Assembly: GCA_026413225.1 (NCBI GenBank)
Contig: CM048557.1
Coordinates: 4,092,001 to 4,156,000, forward strand
Reading direction: 5' to 3'
DNA: 64,000 bases
DNA from: Otis tarda
Lineage: Eukaryota; Chordata; Aves; Otidiformes; Otididae
The notes beneath the pieces were generated by a model. The model was not told the DNA's origin. It worked only from the letters and a program-made list of their open reading frames with translations, and made no database searches. Position numbers and translations under genes: made by a program. Every line of letters starts with the position of its first letter. Position 1 is the first letter of the stretch. This document shows positions 15,901 through 29,577 of this stretch, piece by piece.

Positions 15901-17900
15901 CTCAACTACTTGAATTGACTTGCTTAAAAATCACTCAACTTATTTGGTTCTTCTTCCATGTTCAAGTCAAACTTCTAAGCTATAGATTAACTGCATTTTG
16001 TCAGAAAGTTACCCACTCTCAAAATTGAAGTGGAATATGAAGACAATATATTAAGAAAAAAAAGTGAGATAATGTGAAAAAATACTACAAACCTGTGCAA
16101 AGATTATCCCAAAACTGCATCTAAAAACAAGACTCACACCAATTCTTGATATTGAAATAAAACAACTAAAGAATTAAGGGGGAAGGAGGGGAAAAAAAAA
16201 AAAAAAAAGAGGGGAGGGAGAATCTACCCTGTAGGCATTAAATCAAGTCACAGACTAAAACCCACTTTCGCAGTTACAGGTTGTTTCTCTGCTCATTTGC
16301 CACTCAAAAAGTTAGTGCCTCTGAAGAGAAACAGAGCTTCAGCTTCTCTAGAAATCTGTAAAAGAGAGAGAGGCTCTAAATTCAAATGGTCTATAACAGA
16401 GGCAGGGGAAGCCAGGAACAGGTAACAGGATTTTCCAGGCTTTATGCTTCATTACAGGTTATTTCAGCTCAAATAGAGGGTGTTCACTGCCCGTAGAAAC
16501 CAGAAAAGGTAACCCATTGCTAACCCATTTCATAGCACTAGCAACATTGAAAGTTGCTTTAAATATAGTTCATGTCGTCACTTAAGGTGCACTGCACCCT
16601 CAGCCACCATCACCAATATGCTCAGTGCTCATCCTTGCTCATTTCTTCATATTTAGTTTCACGCACAAGCCGACCAGAGTTCTAACATAGTTTCAGATAC
16701 CTAGAGATCCATCTCATACTTCACCTGAAGAACAAGCTTTTCTTCCAAGACCTGGATCGAAAATAATACATTATTTTCCACTCCATCTCCAACTTTCAGT
16801 CAAGAGATCTGAAGAAAAACAGTATTTTAGTGACTTAGGAATAGAGACATTAATTTAGTAAAAGCTCCCGAGCATCAAGATCAACTCTTACTACTCTTAT
16901 TTTCAAAGGCAAGAAAAGGTAATAGTTAGACCAGCTGAAAGTAAGTATTTGACCAGCTGTGAGTTTACATAACCCATCTACAGGAGCTTCACAGTTTCAA
17001 TGAAGAAGTGCTACCAATGTTTTCTTCATCAAAGTAATCCTATGCCAAGACATCTGAAATTGTCCTGTAACTGCACTGTAATATCATCAGGGAATTGAAG
17101 AAACTCAGAAAACACAAAAAGGTACAAACAAGCTTTTTCAAGGTATGAAAGGCAGATACTATTTTACAAAATTCAACCGCGAACGCGTGACTGAGCAGCG
17201 CTGGTATCACCACGAGGGCATCCGACTTCCCTGTTTCTTCTTCCCTCAATCGAGTATCACCAGTTGATTCCCAGGCCTGCTCTGCTCGACTCATCCTCCT
17301 GTTAGTCGATGGAGCAAGCTGACCTCAGCTATAACCCTTTTGCATATGGAATGAAATAATTAAATATGCAGTGAAGCTAAGGCTTGTCTAATAAAAAACA
17401 ACAAATAGATGTTCTCTGCTTTTTTCCACAGAGTTCTGTGCAGAAAGCAATACTGCCTACAGTAACTGTTCTATACATGCACAGCAGTCATATGCCACAA
17501 TACCTCACAGACCTCGCACTGCAATAGTGAAATCTAGCTCAACTAAAACAAGTTTTCCTTCTGTATTTAACATTCCTCTGAAATACACGTTCAGCCGCAA
17601 ATGACAGTGCTGTGCCCCTTATCGATGCTTTTTCTCCCCCACACACACATAAGAAAGCCAACTACAGAATTCCCGTTTCGAAATGCACCACTTTTTCAAA
17701 AGGATCTTTGTTGCTATAATCAGCATGCTGGCAGAACGGAAAACACAAGAAAGAGAATATATACTGTTCAAAGAAAACTATTCTAAAAACAGGAAGAGTG
17801 CAGTCCCTTAAAATAGTACAAAGAGGTACATCCCTAAACACACAAGCTTGGAGAAGCACAGCCTGACATTCCTGCACGTTTAGGTTGGGATTTTCAGGAG

Positions 17901-17928
17901 AATTAAGCACAGTTAATTAAGCACAGTT
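17901..17928 (+). repeat. Exact tandem duplication, 2 x 14 bp
   Basis: AATTAAGCACAGTT occurs twice in a row with no mismatch. Confidence 0.95.
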
Positions 17929-18969
17929 ACCGCTCTACCCAGGAGCCGGTAAGCTAACACTCTGCCTCTGAAAGTGCTGCTCAGCCTCCCATTCCCTTTA
18001 ACGGCCGCAATCAATCCGACAGACGCTCTTCGGAATACACCTCCAAAACATTTGTCTTGAAGCAACTGCTGTAAACTGAGGCACACAACAAGAAAAGCAG
18101 CACACGCCAACTAATATTTCTATCAGTTGTGTCAACTTCTGTAAGACGAGTTGAAAGCTCCCCACACCCTGTCTTTGTCTCTGGCATCTCGTTAGGCAGG
18201 AGCCGGTCTCATTTCCCTGTTTCTGTAGATAGCTGTTTGAAAGATAGGAGGGAGGAAACATGCAAACACAAAAAACCTCAAACAAAGAAAAATCCCAGGC
18301 TCTGGCAGAAACCCCAGGCAGGGACAGCTTCCCGAGCCATTTTTTAATGAAACTTTATCCCAGCTGATGGAATCCCTCTGATTACAAGTGTCCTCAAACC
18401 CAGAGAGCCACAAACCGCCAACGCAACCCGAATTACAGCATCTAGCCAAACGTATCTGCAAAAAAAAAAATTTACAAGTACAACCGATGCCACACCCTGA
18501 GCAAGCAGCAGAACTCGCACTACAACAGAAGTCCCCAGTAATAAGTGCATTAAAAGAAAACTCTACCTAATTCCCGTTTTACATCATTATAAACATCATC
18601 TCACCGTGCGCTACCATAAATGGTTCGCAGCAGCGTAGATAAAGCAGTCACCGCTGTTATATCAGTATCGGTTTTCTCCCGGTAAGTCCATGTTAACACT
18701 TTGCTCTATTTATTTGCAATCTCACCATGCCACTTCATAATACAGTCTTGACCTATTTTCCAGATGCTTAATTAATCTCTTTGCTGGCTGCTACGCTTAT
18801 TAGGCAGTTACTGTGTGAATTTTAAACTTAGCTTCAGCCAATTAACTCTGTTATGGAATTATTGTTATGTCAAAAAGTAAGTCCTCCCAGTCCAGCCAAG
18901 CCTTTCTACTTTGTGTGAAATCAATCAGCACATAAGCTTTTCGCAAATGATGTAATGAGAGGCAATACT

Positions 18970-18988
18970 GGGGGGGGGGGGGAGGAGG
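18970..18988 (+). repeat. Poly-G run
   Basis: Thirteen consecutive G followed by AGGAGG, in HIPK3 intron 1 near its 5' end. Confidence 0.85.
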
Positions 18989-20262
18989 AATAATCACAAA
19001 AATATGCATTGTTATCAACTACTGTAGCTTTACTTGTTAATAATATGTTTTCCCACAACTTAAAGACACTAAAGTAACTGAAATAAACAAGGTTACATGC
19101 AAGCAGGAAGACGCAAAAACATCAGAGCACCACATAACTTCTGGGAAGGCAAGGCTGGGAGTCTCAAAACAACCTACCAAGTTAACAAAAAAGGAAACCG
19201 TCACAGTTTTTGGCACTAACATTTTAAGTCAGATGCAACAGTTAGCAAGGAAAGTATAGCCTCAAAAGAAAGATATTTATATATGCATAAGCACATAGCA
19301 CTGACGATTGAAATATAAATAGAAATAATTATTAAAAGGAAAATCGCTATTTCCTACAGCACAAAACACATGCAAACGCATCTAGCAGTTTTGTAATTGA
19401 TACCACGACGAAGCAAGAACCAGAACAAACCCAGCACAATCCCTGCTGCAATCGCTACGTTAAAGCCACCAGCAGTAACCCCCTCTGTTTTCACAGAGCT
19501 AGTTCTTGGGAACGGACCAAATTTTCAAGCGTCAGCTTCCTTCCCGGTTGTTTGTATTTACGCCGGCCCCTCGGTACCATTCCCTCCTCTCGCTCCAGCT
19601 TCCCCCTCAGCGCAGCGGAGAGGGTCCCGCGGCTCTCTCCTCGGGGGTCCGGACGGGGGTCGGGTCCCGCCGGGGCTACGAGGAGCCACCGAGGCGGAGG
19701 CGGCCGAGGGCCGGACCCGTAACGGGAGGAGCCGCCGCCGCGCCCGGGCGCCGCCCGCGGGACCCCCCCCGGCCACCCCGGGGACAGCGGCGGGCGGGCG
19801 GCCCGAGCGCACCATACAAGGAGGCGGCCGCGGCGTGCCCGGGAGGGGAGCGGGGCACCGCCGGAGCCCGCCCGGCCCCGCCGCCGGTAACGGGCGAGGC
19901 GGGCGGACACGCCTCTCCTCCCCCCGCCACCGCCGGGCGGCGGCCTCGCCCGCCAGCCGGGGCCGCGCCGGCAGGGTCGGGGCGGGCGCTTCCCCGCGCC
20001 GGGGAAGGGGAAAACTTCGGGGAGGCGGCGGAGCAGGCGCCGTCGAGGGCGACGGGAAGGGGAAGCGGCGCTGCCCGCTCCCCGGCTCCGGGTAGGGCAA
20101 CGGCGCCTAGGCGGCGGGCAGCAGCCGCCGCGGGGCAGGGGCGGTAAGGGGAGCCCTGGCCCCGGAGCTCCCCCCGCGGGAAGGAGGCGAAAGGCGCCGG
20201 CGGAGGGAGCGCCCCTCTCCGCCCGCCGCGGACGGCCCCGCTGCTCTCCCGGCCGCTCACCT

Positions 20263-20319
20263 TCACGGATCGGGCCGCGCTGGCGTCCGAGCTGGAGCTG
20301 CCGCTGCCGCCCTGGGCAT
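20263..20319 (-). other. Upstream ORF 2 in HIPK3 exon 1, stop 4 nt before the HIPK3 start after splicing
   Basis: ATG at 20319-20317 opens an 18-codon frame (MPRAAAAAPARTPARPDP) that ends at TGA 20265-20263. After splicing of the 20261 donor to the 6243 acceptor, the junction reads TGA-AG|GT-ATG. Only four nucleotides separate the uORF stop from the HIPK3 start codon, and the frames differ. This layout would suit dampening of initiation or termination-reinitiation. It depends on the inferred exon 1. Confidence 0.55.
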
Positions 20320-20358
20320 GTCCGGGAGCGCCACGGGGAAGCGCCGCTCCGGCCGGGC

Positions 20359-20409
20359 TCAGCTCCTCACCCCCGCCGTTCCTGCCGCTGCAGCCTCGGC
20401 TGCTGCCAT
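20359..20409 (-). other. Upstream ORF 1 in the HIPK3 leader (16 codons)
   Basis: ATG at 20409-20407 opens a 16-codon frame rich in Ala (MAAAEAAAAGTAGVRS) that ends at TGA 20361-20359. It exists in the mRNA only if transcription starts upstream of 20409 and the alternative donor at 20370 is not used. It overlaps the YY1-type motif, so the ATG may be there for DNA-binding reasons. Confidence 0.4.
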
Positions 20410-20412
20410 CTT
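20402..20412 (-). promoter_or_regulatory. YY1-type motif at the HIPK3 promoter
   Basis: The minus strand reads AAGATGGCAGC, one mismatch from the YY1 consensus AAGATGGCGGC. It is oriented with HIPK3 transcription inside the CpG island. YY1 motifs in this orientation are common just downstream of vertebrate start sites. The ATG in the motif is also the first codon of a short upstream ORF. Confidence 0.6.
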
Positions 20413-23400
20413 GTCCTGGCTGCTGGGAGGGAAGAGCCCCAGCTCAGCCCGCTCGGCAGCCCGGGCCTCCGCCTCATCTTCCCGGGGAGGGACCCAGCCC
20501 GCCCCCGGCCGCCGCCTCCTCCGCCTCCGCCTCCTCCCGCCTCCGCCGCTGCCCTGCCCGCGGCGGCCTACCGGCGCCCGCCGCCGCCCATCGCCCCGGA
20601 GCGCCGAGACGAGGCCCCGCGGAGCGCTGCGGAGGGGGCCTGCGGGCCGCGCCGCCCCGAGGCCCTGTTCCGTCGTGCCCCGGTCCCGCTGCCAGCCCGC
20701 GGGGCCCTCCCGCCGCCCGCCCGTTCCGCCGCCCGGCCCGGGCCCGCGCCTCGGCGGCAGCGGCAGCGCCCCCGCCCGGCCCCGCCGCACGACGCCCGCC
20801 GCAGCCGGGAGCCGCCCCGCGCCGCCGCCCTACGCCGGGCTCCTCTCTCCCGAGCGCGGCGAGCCCGCAGCCCCCTCCGCGCACAAACCAAACTGCCCCG
20901 CCGGTGACAGCTCCCCCGGCTCGGGCGAAGCTGGCCGCCGGCGCTGTCAGTAACGCCCGGCGCTCATCCTGCCCTGCCGCACCGCTGAGGTGGGGCAGGT
21001 GCGTAGCCAGCATCTTCCCCCCGCCCCCGCACCAGCTTAGGACCCCCTCCCTCTTCACGGCCAGTTGACGGTTCCCCCGCCAAACCGTGCGAGGACAACT
21101 CGAGATGCTCCTACCAGTAACTCTTCTCTGCCCGCTCCGGTCTGTCACCACCTGGAGGAAGGCAAGCTCCTACTTTCTGAGAGCTCCCCGAGGAGCCTTT
21201 AACAGCCCCCCGTCAAACACCAAATGGGGAGCTCTTCTTTCCCATCTCGTGAACTGCCAACTCCCATAACATTCACAGATGCGTGACACGCATGATAAGG
21301 AAACTGACGCCAGAGAAAAGACCTGACTCTCAAGACCTTAGGAGATGACAATGTGAGAATGAACATGTGAACTCCAAATTTGCTTAAATGAGTGGACTTG
21401 CTTTCTACAATGAAGAGAGTCCCCGACCCAAAATAACTGTGAAGCACCAACCTTCTAGAGCCCGGTCTGCCATCTTTCCCTGACGAGCAGTCCCTGCCAC
21501 GTTAGCCAGACACCACCAAACACACCACTGGCCATACAAGTAACAGGATAGAGCAAATGCAATGAGTATTTTATGCCCCATGTTACAGTTCAGCGTTTTG
21601 CCTTGCTCAACTCTTGACAAAATAACAGGATACACCCTCAGTAACAACAGGCCCCTAATATTATACATCGCTTAAATATTAGTGGTTGGTTGTAGGACTG
21701 GTCAACTTCTGCAAACAGCATTCCTGACCCTAAATAGTATTCAGCTGATGTGGGGCAAAAAAGGAATTACTGTTTGCATGTAAAGCAGTTAGCCCCAAGA
21801 TAAATCCTTGGCTACAGCTACAACTGGACATCATGTGCTTCTCCACCTCTTGCCAAAAATAACCAATAATTTCTTTATTTACTTGCATAACTACATGTAC
21901 TCTCCTATTTTTCTCTCGCTACTTGTTTCAGTATTTTCAACGCGTGTCTGCTTGATTTAAATCTTTATTTAGGTCCAATCCTTGTAATAAAGATTGTTAG
22001 GATGCTAAGTCGGAATTTGAATTTATTAATTGGAGCAGAGTTACCGTACTGAAATACTAAAACCTCACATTGGAACTCCTACCATAACACCACCAATACT
22101 CCGTCTTGTAAGTAACAAGACATACAATTTAGGGGTGGGGAAAAACAGGCGGGTGTCAATGTTAGTAAATTATAGCTCTCAAGAGCTGCTTATCACATCT
22201 TTTGCTTACTAATTTTATAAATATTAATCAAGCTTCTTTTCACGTCTCCTAAAAAATAATGTCCTACAGAATTATTCAGATACACATTTTATTAACATAT
22301 AATCTATTTTAAAAGACTTTAAATGTTGATAAACATTCTTGTTGATTACTTAACCATACAAACTCTAAAATTACTTAACAAAACAAAGCATTAAGTATAT
22401 GCTGATTCAATGTGTAAGTGTTTTTCATCCGATAACATAAATTAGTCAACCGCAATTAAACACACGTGATCTACTGAAAAAAAACCTTCCTCCTCAACTA
22501 CTAACTAGTTTCAACATATTTTTTACAGCTGTTTTTTAGGAACTATTTCTAGCTATTTTCTTATTTTTCACCATGCAACTTCTTATAGTTTGATAACTAA
22601 AATGACACAAATATGGTTAGAAACTTGAATGATACTCATCCTCTAAAAATAGACAAAATTATGAACCCAGTGCTCTACTAATACATTTGCACAATTTTCA
22701 CCAACTTTCAGAAACAGAGTTAAATTGGGTTTTGAAAAGGAGCTGATTTTGGGGTGATTAATCTCTTCCATTATACTGGTCTCTCTGGGGAGTTTTGAAT
22801 TGGTCATGTTTGCTAAATAACAGAGCCTCCCAAAACATCTCGCCACCATCAGTTTTGTCCTCGTGTTCCAGTTTTTGTTAATCAGCTCAAGCTAGACTTC
22901 CACTCAGCCTGCAACAGTAGTGTCAGTGTGAAACCAAACTCTCAAATCTCTTTGAAACTCTTTCAGTTGCTTTTGTGGAGCACAGCATGTCTCTGAAGAT
23001 CCATTCCATGGCCCAATTGGCATGGAAGACCTGGCCAGTGCCCTTGCATGCTGAAGCGCTGAACCTCCTCCACCGGTCAACTACTCTCAGGGCCACAGAG
23101 GAGTTTTTAACTACCCACAACATGTGGTAAGACTACATAAGATGTATCAGCAAGTCTTAAAAACTCACTGAACATCTTTATCAGAGGTTAAAGATGACTC
23201 TGTCTGAGAAGCCCTCGCATGATTTTCTTGTCGTCTGAAAACCAGTAAACACTTCCTTGTCCTAATTTTCTCTTGGCAGGTATTTTTGTGCTGGCAGGCG
23301 ACTGAGGGGTTAATACGGAAACTCCTGTTACAACTGTAAGTAATGTGGACTACTGATACCATGTGGAGGGGAGTGTTTTGTTTCAAAGTACTTAAGTAAC

Positions 23401-25605
23401 TCAGTGGAAGGAGGCCCATGTCATTTAGATTCAGTTATAAACTCCAGCATTGAAACACACCCCTCCATAGGCTCTTTGTTCCTCCTTGTTTCCATACCTT
23501 TGCAGAGGATAAGCAGTAGTTGGGAGTGAGTGTTCAGAGTGGAAAGAAGAAACAGAAGTTACAAAAGAAGATATTTCCAACAGACGTAGATCTATTATGG
23601 AGCAAAAAGAGATGATTCGAAGACAAACACAGGCTAGAAGCTTTTGGCAGCACACCTACCAATGACATTTTGTGCTATTTTTGTCACCAAAATCCCCAGT
23701 GTAGACACAGACAGAAAATGCTTTGGCTAGAACAATTTGTTTTAGTCATCAAACCGCTATAAGCTATATCATCAAAGCACTTAATGGCCAGTATTAGTTG
23801 TTTATATCAGCCGGACACTTAATTCTTGAACGAACTTGAGTCCCGGACAAGGCTGTGCTATTGGAGCTGCCCAGAGGAGCAAAACCACACAGATAAGGAC
23901 AGGAGAAGGCAAGCCCATAGGGTTGTAATTCCATCCACCGGGCCCTTCGCTCAGCCACTAATAACAGAGGGTGCAATTGCACGAAACAGCAAGCAACGCT
24001 CAAAGTTCACCACTGTGAAAAGGGAGAACTGGTCTCTCATAATTTTCTTGATCTGCTCTCCACATATCCAGTTAACTTATCCCAGTGGTAACTCTCCACT
24101 GGCACTGGCGTTGAACCTCCCAATTAGCAGATTCAACTCGCCCAGTAAAAAAGGGTTTTCTTGGGTGAGTTGCATCAGCTCAGGAAAACACTTAATGAAT
24201 GTCAGAGCTAACACAAAGAGGAAGGCAGAGTTTTTCCTCACCAGTTAGCAGGCAGAACTGTTTAGTTTTCTGGGTAGAAATTATGAAATCCACACAAACC
24301 AGAAGCATGCTGGTTGGCAATGCATTGTTGTGACCACTGAAGGTATCCAGGCTGTACGAGTAGCAAGTACAAATCAAAACAAGGAGGGTGGAATAGGGGA
24401 AGTTCCATTGCAATTTTTTATTAGTTTTTAAGAAAACTTTCAGGCCATAGTCTTTAGTCTTTCCAACAGTCTTCCCTGTTTCTCCTAGGAGTTAAGCAGG
24501 GAATTAATTTGTGATAGGATTTCAAATTATAGTATTACTTCAGTGTTTTTCACATTGGTTGAAATATTTTATGTTTACAATATTTATTCTCCCAAAACAG
24601 AGATAAAACTGGACAAAGTTAACTATTTTTCACCTCATAATTCCCTATCTAAAGTATTTTTTTTTAACTGATGTAACAGTCACTGAAGTATGACTTCTAT
24701 TAGAAACAAGCATTCAGTGTGATGCATTTAGACTAAAAACTTTTCAAGATCCGAATTCCTGCTGAAACCTGTAAAGGGATCAGAGTTAAACTGATAAAAA
24801 AGTGAGTTTTTAAAACAAAAGAAATTAAATTTACACTTTCCACTGATTATCATGATACTCAGATGAACATAATTCAAAGTTCCCCAGATCTCCTTCCCAT
24901 CGATTTGTTTGCTAGACATATCCAAAATCAAACCTTCTGTTGCTGGCAGTAAATGGAAAATAACTTTCAAATTTAAAGCAAACATACACTTTGCTCTTTT
25001 TGCAACAACTGGAAGTTCAGTTGAAAAGCGCTGTATTTCCTCAATTAAAAATAATCACACAGGTTTCTTTAAGCAGTTTACATTATTTAAGTCAGTTGCA
25101 AAAAGAACTAGGGATATTCAAACACAAATTTCAGCTTTTGTTTCCACTTCATTTTTTTTGCATCAAAATACTATTGTCTTTACCAAACCAGCTTTAACAC
25201 AGCACTAAAAAAAAAAAAAAAAAAAGCAGAGAAGGGGGAAAGCGTTTTGTTTATTGCTTGCTACTTAACTTGCAAGTTAAACAGCCTGGCTCCTCTAATA
25301 AGATTTAAAAGCTGCAAAGGACAGAAGACACTTTCCATGGGCTCGTGGTGGTTTCTGCGCCTTTGTATGAGGCATATCCTTGTGCCGATGTTCATTTCAG
25401 GAAGACATCACAGTTCCTTGTAGAACTCCTAAAGTATGCACAAGGAGCAATCCATTCTGTGGCTCTTCCAAATAAGAAAACCAGACTGAAAATGTTCTTC
25501 TCCTTGCCTGTCCTTCTGTTCGTTTCTTCCTCAGCCCTTAAAACCCAGTGCTAAGGAACCTCGCACACCATCCTGGCATCGCTATGTCAAATTCTTCCAA
25601 GTGTT

Positions 25606-25685
25606 AATGGTAACTCTTAGGAAATTAACTTGTCTTGCACACAAAGATAACGACAGGGTGACTGAAATGGTAACTCCTAAGAAAT
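25606..25685 (+). repeat. 20-bp direct repeat spaced 60 bp apart
   Basis: AATGGTAACTCTTAGGAAAT at 25606 recurs at 25666 with two changes. The sequence between is not repeated, so this is not a simple 60-bp tandem array. Confidence 0.8.
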
Positions 25686-28600
25686 GGAGAAGGAATCTTT
25701 TAAATCCTTTCGGTTATCAAGTAGATAAAAGCTGGCTGTAGTCTCCTTGAGATGAACTGCCTCTTCTGGCTTTGTAAGGAATGATTTCCTTAAGAAAAAC
25801 AATGAACAGCCATATTTGTGCAAGGACTTACAGCCTTCCAAAAAAAATTCTAAGTGCTCATCAAAGCAAAAAACAGCCTTGAAAAATTGTTAGGATATGT
25901 TTCTTCACCGAAAATTTAAACCAAACGGCAGGAAACCTCTGATGTTTCCTCTGATGCAATCCAACAGAAGCGGATTTTAAGAGTTTGTGCTGAGGACCTG
26001 CTGTCCATACTGAATGCATACTAACATCCACTGACGGTTGGACCACATCTTATGGTTTAGTTTCAACCCAAAAGAATAAAGTTTGCTCATTCCAAGCTCT
26101 GTGATGCAACAAAAGCATGGTAAATTAGGATTCACAAGAGGATCTCCTCAGAAATGCACACCTCATCCAAACTAAAACACTAATCCCCTTATTTTTCACA
26201 TCATCACAGAAAGGCAGTATGACTACACTATAAGAGTGACATTTGTGTATCAAGCAGCAGAAAATACACAGAAGTGGAAAAATATCAAGGGTTTATCTTG
26301 AAATTACATAAATAATTACTACTTCAATTTAGGATTTGCATAACTTTTTTTTTTTAAATAATTGTTTGTTTTCAACCTTACTGTTCTTTTAAGTGCCACA
26401 GTTGTTGAAACAACCAACTGGGACAACTGCATTTTAAAAAAGGTCACCCTGCCAATTGTCACAGATTATTTTATTCAGGGATACTGTGAAATACTTGCTT
26501 CTCTGCTTGTGCTCACATGACATCAATAGGTGTAGATTTGACAGATGCTTCATCACTGTGTCTTAAACTACGCTGAGTTCTTGTTCATATACAGAGGACC
26601 ATAAAGAATCAGTGTAATGCAATATTCTACAGGGCAGTTTAAACATCTTTACTGGATCATCTAAATGATAACATATAATGATACTGTAACTTTCAGTCTC
26701 TATTTTCATTTTCAGCCTGGTTTTCCTCTTTGTAAGAGCCACAGAAGGAGATCATTCCTCATGCATGCACCTTAGGAACATACACAAGGAAAGGGTATAC
26801 CTTCATGAAATGTATAATGATAATGTAAATTTGTAGTTTGACACTAAGTTTTCTTGTAAGAGTCTTTCTAACTAGCTATTTTCATGTAGTTACTAGCCTA
26901 TGTGGTGTCTGAGTGTCTTTCACATAAGTATATTTAATATTCTCATTTTTCTTCTTTCTCTCCAGCAGGAAAATAATTTGAAGTGATTGTTAGGATTAAC
27001 AAATGTTAAATGTGTACAAAACTCTGGTACATTTCTATTTCTGAGGCACTTGGCAAGGACAAAAATATTTTACAATATCATACTACACAATAAAACTGTG
27101 AGTATCTGATATAATCTGAGAAAGATATAATTCAAGACAATGAATGGAAAGTAAGAATCACGCTGAATCACACCAACAGATTAAAAAAGAAGAAAATGCA
27201 GCTTTAAATTTGCTGGCATTAAAAGCTACACTTGATTTTGGAGCCAAGTGGTAAAGATAATCAGTTACCAAACTAATGGTATCAAAACATTGGAATAAAG
27301 TACTTCTACTTAACATAAAAAGTTAAAAACACATTGAAACACTTTTTTTGTGGAGGAGAAAAATTACTTTTTAAGATAAAAAACTTATTTAAAACTAAAA
27401 TTCCGATAATATCGTGCTAATTTGTAAAATCTTTAATAGAAAATATTGTACTTTTTACTGTTGCTTTGCAATGAGCATCATTTCTGCACCCAACACTTGA
27501 GAATATTCATAGTGTACCATCCACTAATACTACCAACCATTTCATTTTTACAGTTGAGTAATCGCCTTTTTTTAGTGACTGATACATTGCAAGATCAAGG
27601 GTTGCAGACAGATGAACACCACAAATGTTCCAGCTGACCTCACTTTCCAAAATGCATCATTCCTACAAATAAACGTCATTAAACATAGGCGGGCAGTCAA
27701 ATTACAGAATTAACACATAATCCTGCATTACTCAAGTGCGTAGTTGCTTATTAGCAGGTCTACTGACTCCAGGAAAACTATTTACTTAAATAAAGATTTC
27801 TGGGGTTGTGCTGTTGGGACATAGTCCAAAGCCTTTTAAAGTAAACAGTGGGATTAACGAACTCCTAGTTTAGGCTGATGCTTTATCATGGCAAAGAGAA
27901 GTTTTATCGTAATGGAGAACATATCACTCTCCCCCGCAAACCACAGCAGACAGACAGGAGGGATGCCTAGTCTATCTCTGGCAGGCACTGAATCGCATCC
28001 AAGCCTATCTCGGAATTAAATGGAAGACGACCTTGTTACCTGGGTCCCTCCAACCTCACCATGAAAGCACTTGAGGACTGAGCTTTGCTATCAGCAGCTA
28101 GAGTCCAACCACATTAAAAACACAAGCCAAACCAAACAAAAAAAACCCTATTGTTGCACTTGTGTAAGGTCCTGTTACTAATATGTCTGTGGCACAAATC
28201 CTTCCAGAGAAGCAGTTTTACCCGAGTCAATTTGCACATGGCTTGCAAATGTTCACCTACGCCCTCCCTTAATAGTTTAATACATCAGGAACTTATCCAT
28301 ATGTTTTCCTACTTTTTTAAAACAGATGTCTTAAAGTCTTCCTTATTTTCCCCCATGAGACACCATTAATGAAATACCAGTATAAATATATCTTCTAAAG
28401 ATTTAAATTACCACATTAGAGACTCTCCTCCTAGAATGAACAACAGAAAAGGCACGTTTTAATTACATGAGTTATGAAACCGGATCAAACTATTATAGGG
28501 AAAAAGACATTTCCTTCTTTATCAAAGAACATATTTTCTTATAAATGTGTTTATTCTGAGATAAAAATATTCTACCGAATTTTTCCAAATATTAAAAAAC

Positions 28601-29577
28601 TAACTTGTACTTATTTTTTCTTATTTTTCTGTTCCAAACCAGTAACAGTCCAAATCTGTTCCAAAGGAAACTGTGATGTTCAGCAGTAGTTTAATGAATT
28701 GTTTTGACCGAGTGAAATACACCATGTCCAGCCCTAGTAATGAGACACTTGGCAGAAAGTATCACATCACAAGAACAATAGCAGCAGACCGGCATCATGG
28801 TCCACAAAATACCATCACCTCTGAGCAATCTCTCTTCAAACAAAGGAAGGGAAGATAAGGTAACATTTCTACTTAGCTAACCACATGTTCAGTTGTTGGT
28901 GGTGGTGCTTTAGCCTGTAATGTTTTAAGTTTATAAGCATTTTAATCACAGGAAAAAGGTTTATAAATATTTTCATTTGCCCTTTTTTAGCATACTGTTG
29001 TTAGTAAGACTTTGAGTTCATGTTGGTTGATGACTTAGGTTACAGAGACTTTTGATTAAACAACAGATGTGTAAAATACACTAAAATGTCATCACAGAAT
29101 CAGTTTTTGAAAATGCTGTCTACCCATGTAACATTTTAATTAGATTTGGGGTGAAGGCAGACAGGAAATCGGTTTGTTTTTCTGGCTTTGTCATCTTTTT
29201 ATATAATTACCACTGTCTGTTATTGGAACAGAGAGTACAACTCTACACATATATGATTTGATGTTTAAAAGAAGATGAGGAGCAGAAGTGGAAAGGAAAA
29301 TAGAAAATCTGTATCTATAAATAAAGACAAGGTAATAGACATCATGTTATGCTCAACACTAAAATGAATGGTGATGAGGTACAACAGGTGAGAAAACGAA
29401 GGGACAGAGACTACAAAGCATCAAACGTTATCGCTGCACCAGGAGGACATGCACAGGTCTAAGGAAGTGGCGTCCCAGACCGTGTAAGTGGAGTAGAATC
29501 ACTCCTTGGAGAGAAATCCTGCGCGTTTCCCCACACAACAGAGGTCCCAGGCGGAGGGAAGGTCTGTTTTCAGCACG

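Larger units (their letters stand above)
20261..20420 (-). other. HIPK3: HIPK3 exon 1, non-coding leader (3' end fixed, 5' end estimated)
   Basis: On the minus strand the sequence CCGATCCGTGAAG is followed by GTGAGC at 20260-20255, a strong donor. Joined to exon 2 it places GAAGGT before the start codon, which has G at -3 and G at +4, a favourable context. The leader would have no HIPK3 coding sequence, as in mammals where the first exon is untranslated. The 5' end is a guess based on the YY1-type motif at 20402-20412, which often sits just inside the transcribed region. A second possible donor (GGGG|GTGAGG, GT at 20370-20369) could give a shorter exon. No transcript data support the exact boundaries. 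Confidence 0.7.
19600..21080. promoter_or_regulatory. HIPK3: CpG island containing the HIPK3 promoter and first exon
   Basis: An abrupt change from AT-rich DNA to very GC-rich, CpG-dense DNA with many GC-box-like strings (for example GGGGCGG near 20138). Edges are approximate. It covers the inferred HIPK3 exon 1 and its donor, so it is the promoter of this housekeeping-type gene. The long open frames on both strands here (up to about 230 codons, rich in Arg, Ala, Pro and Gly) are by-products of GC-rich sequence, not proteins. Confidence 0.92.

Noticed and set aside
19397..21151. Several long open frames (107-232 codons) on both strands in the HIPK3 CpG island
   Set aside because: They overlap one another in many frames, are low-complexity Arg/Ala/Pro/Gly sequence and match no family. 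GC-rich DNA has few stop codons, so such frames are expected.
22987..23130. 47-codon plus-strand ORF preceded by a pyrimidine-rich TTTCAG, considered as a lost exon
   Set aside because: No donor follows, the sequence is unrecognised, and an overlapping frame on the other strand is equally long.
23826..24248. 140-codon open frame
   Set aside because: No recognisable domain, no splice or promoter context, AT-rich intergenic surroundings; length is within chance for 64 kb and six frames.
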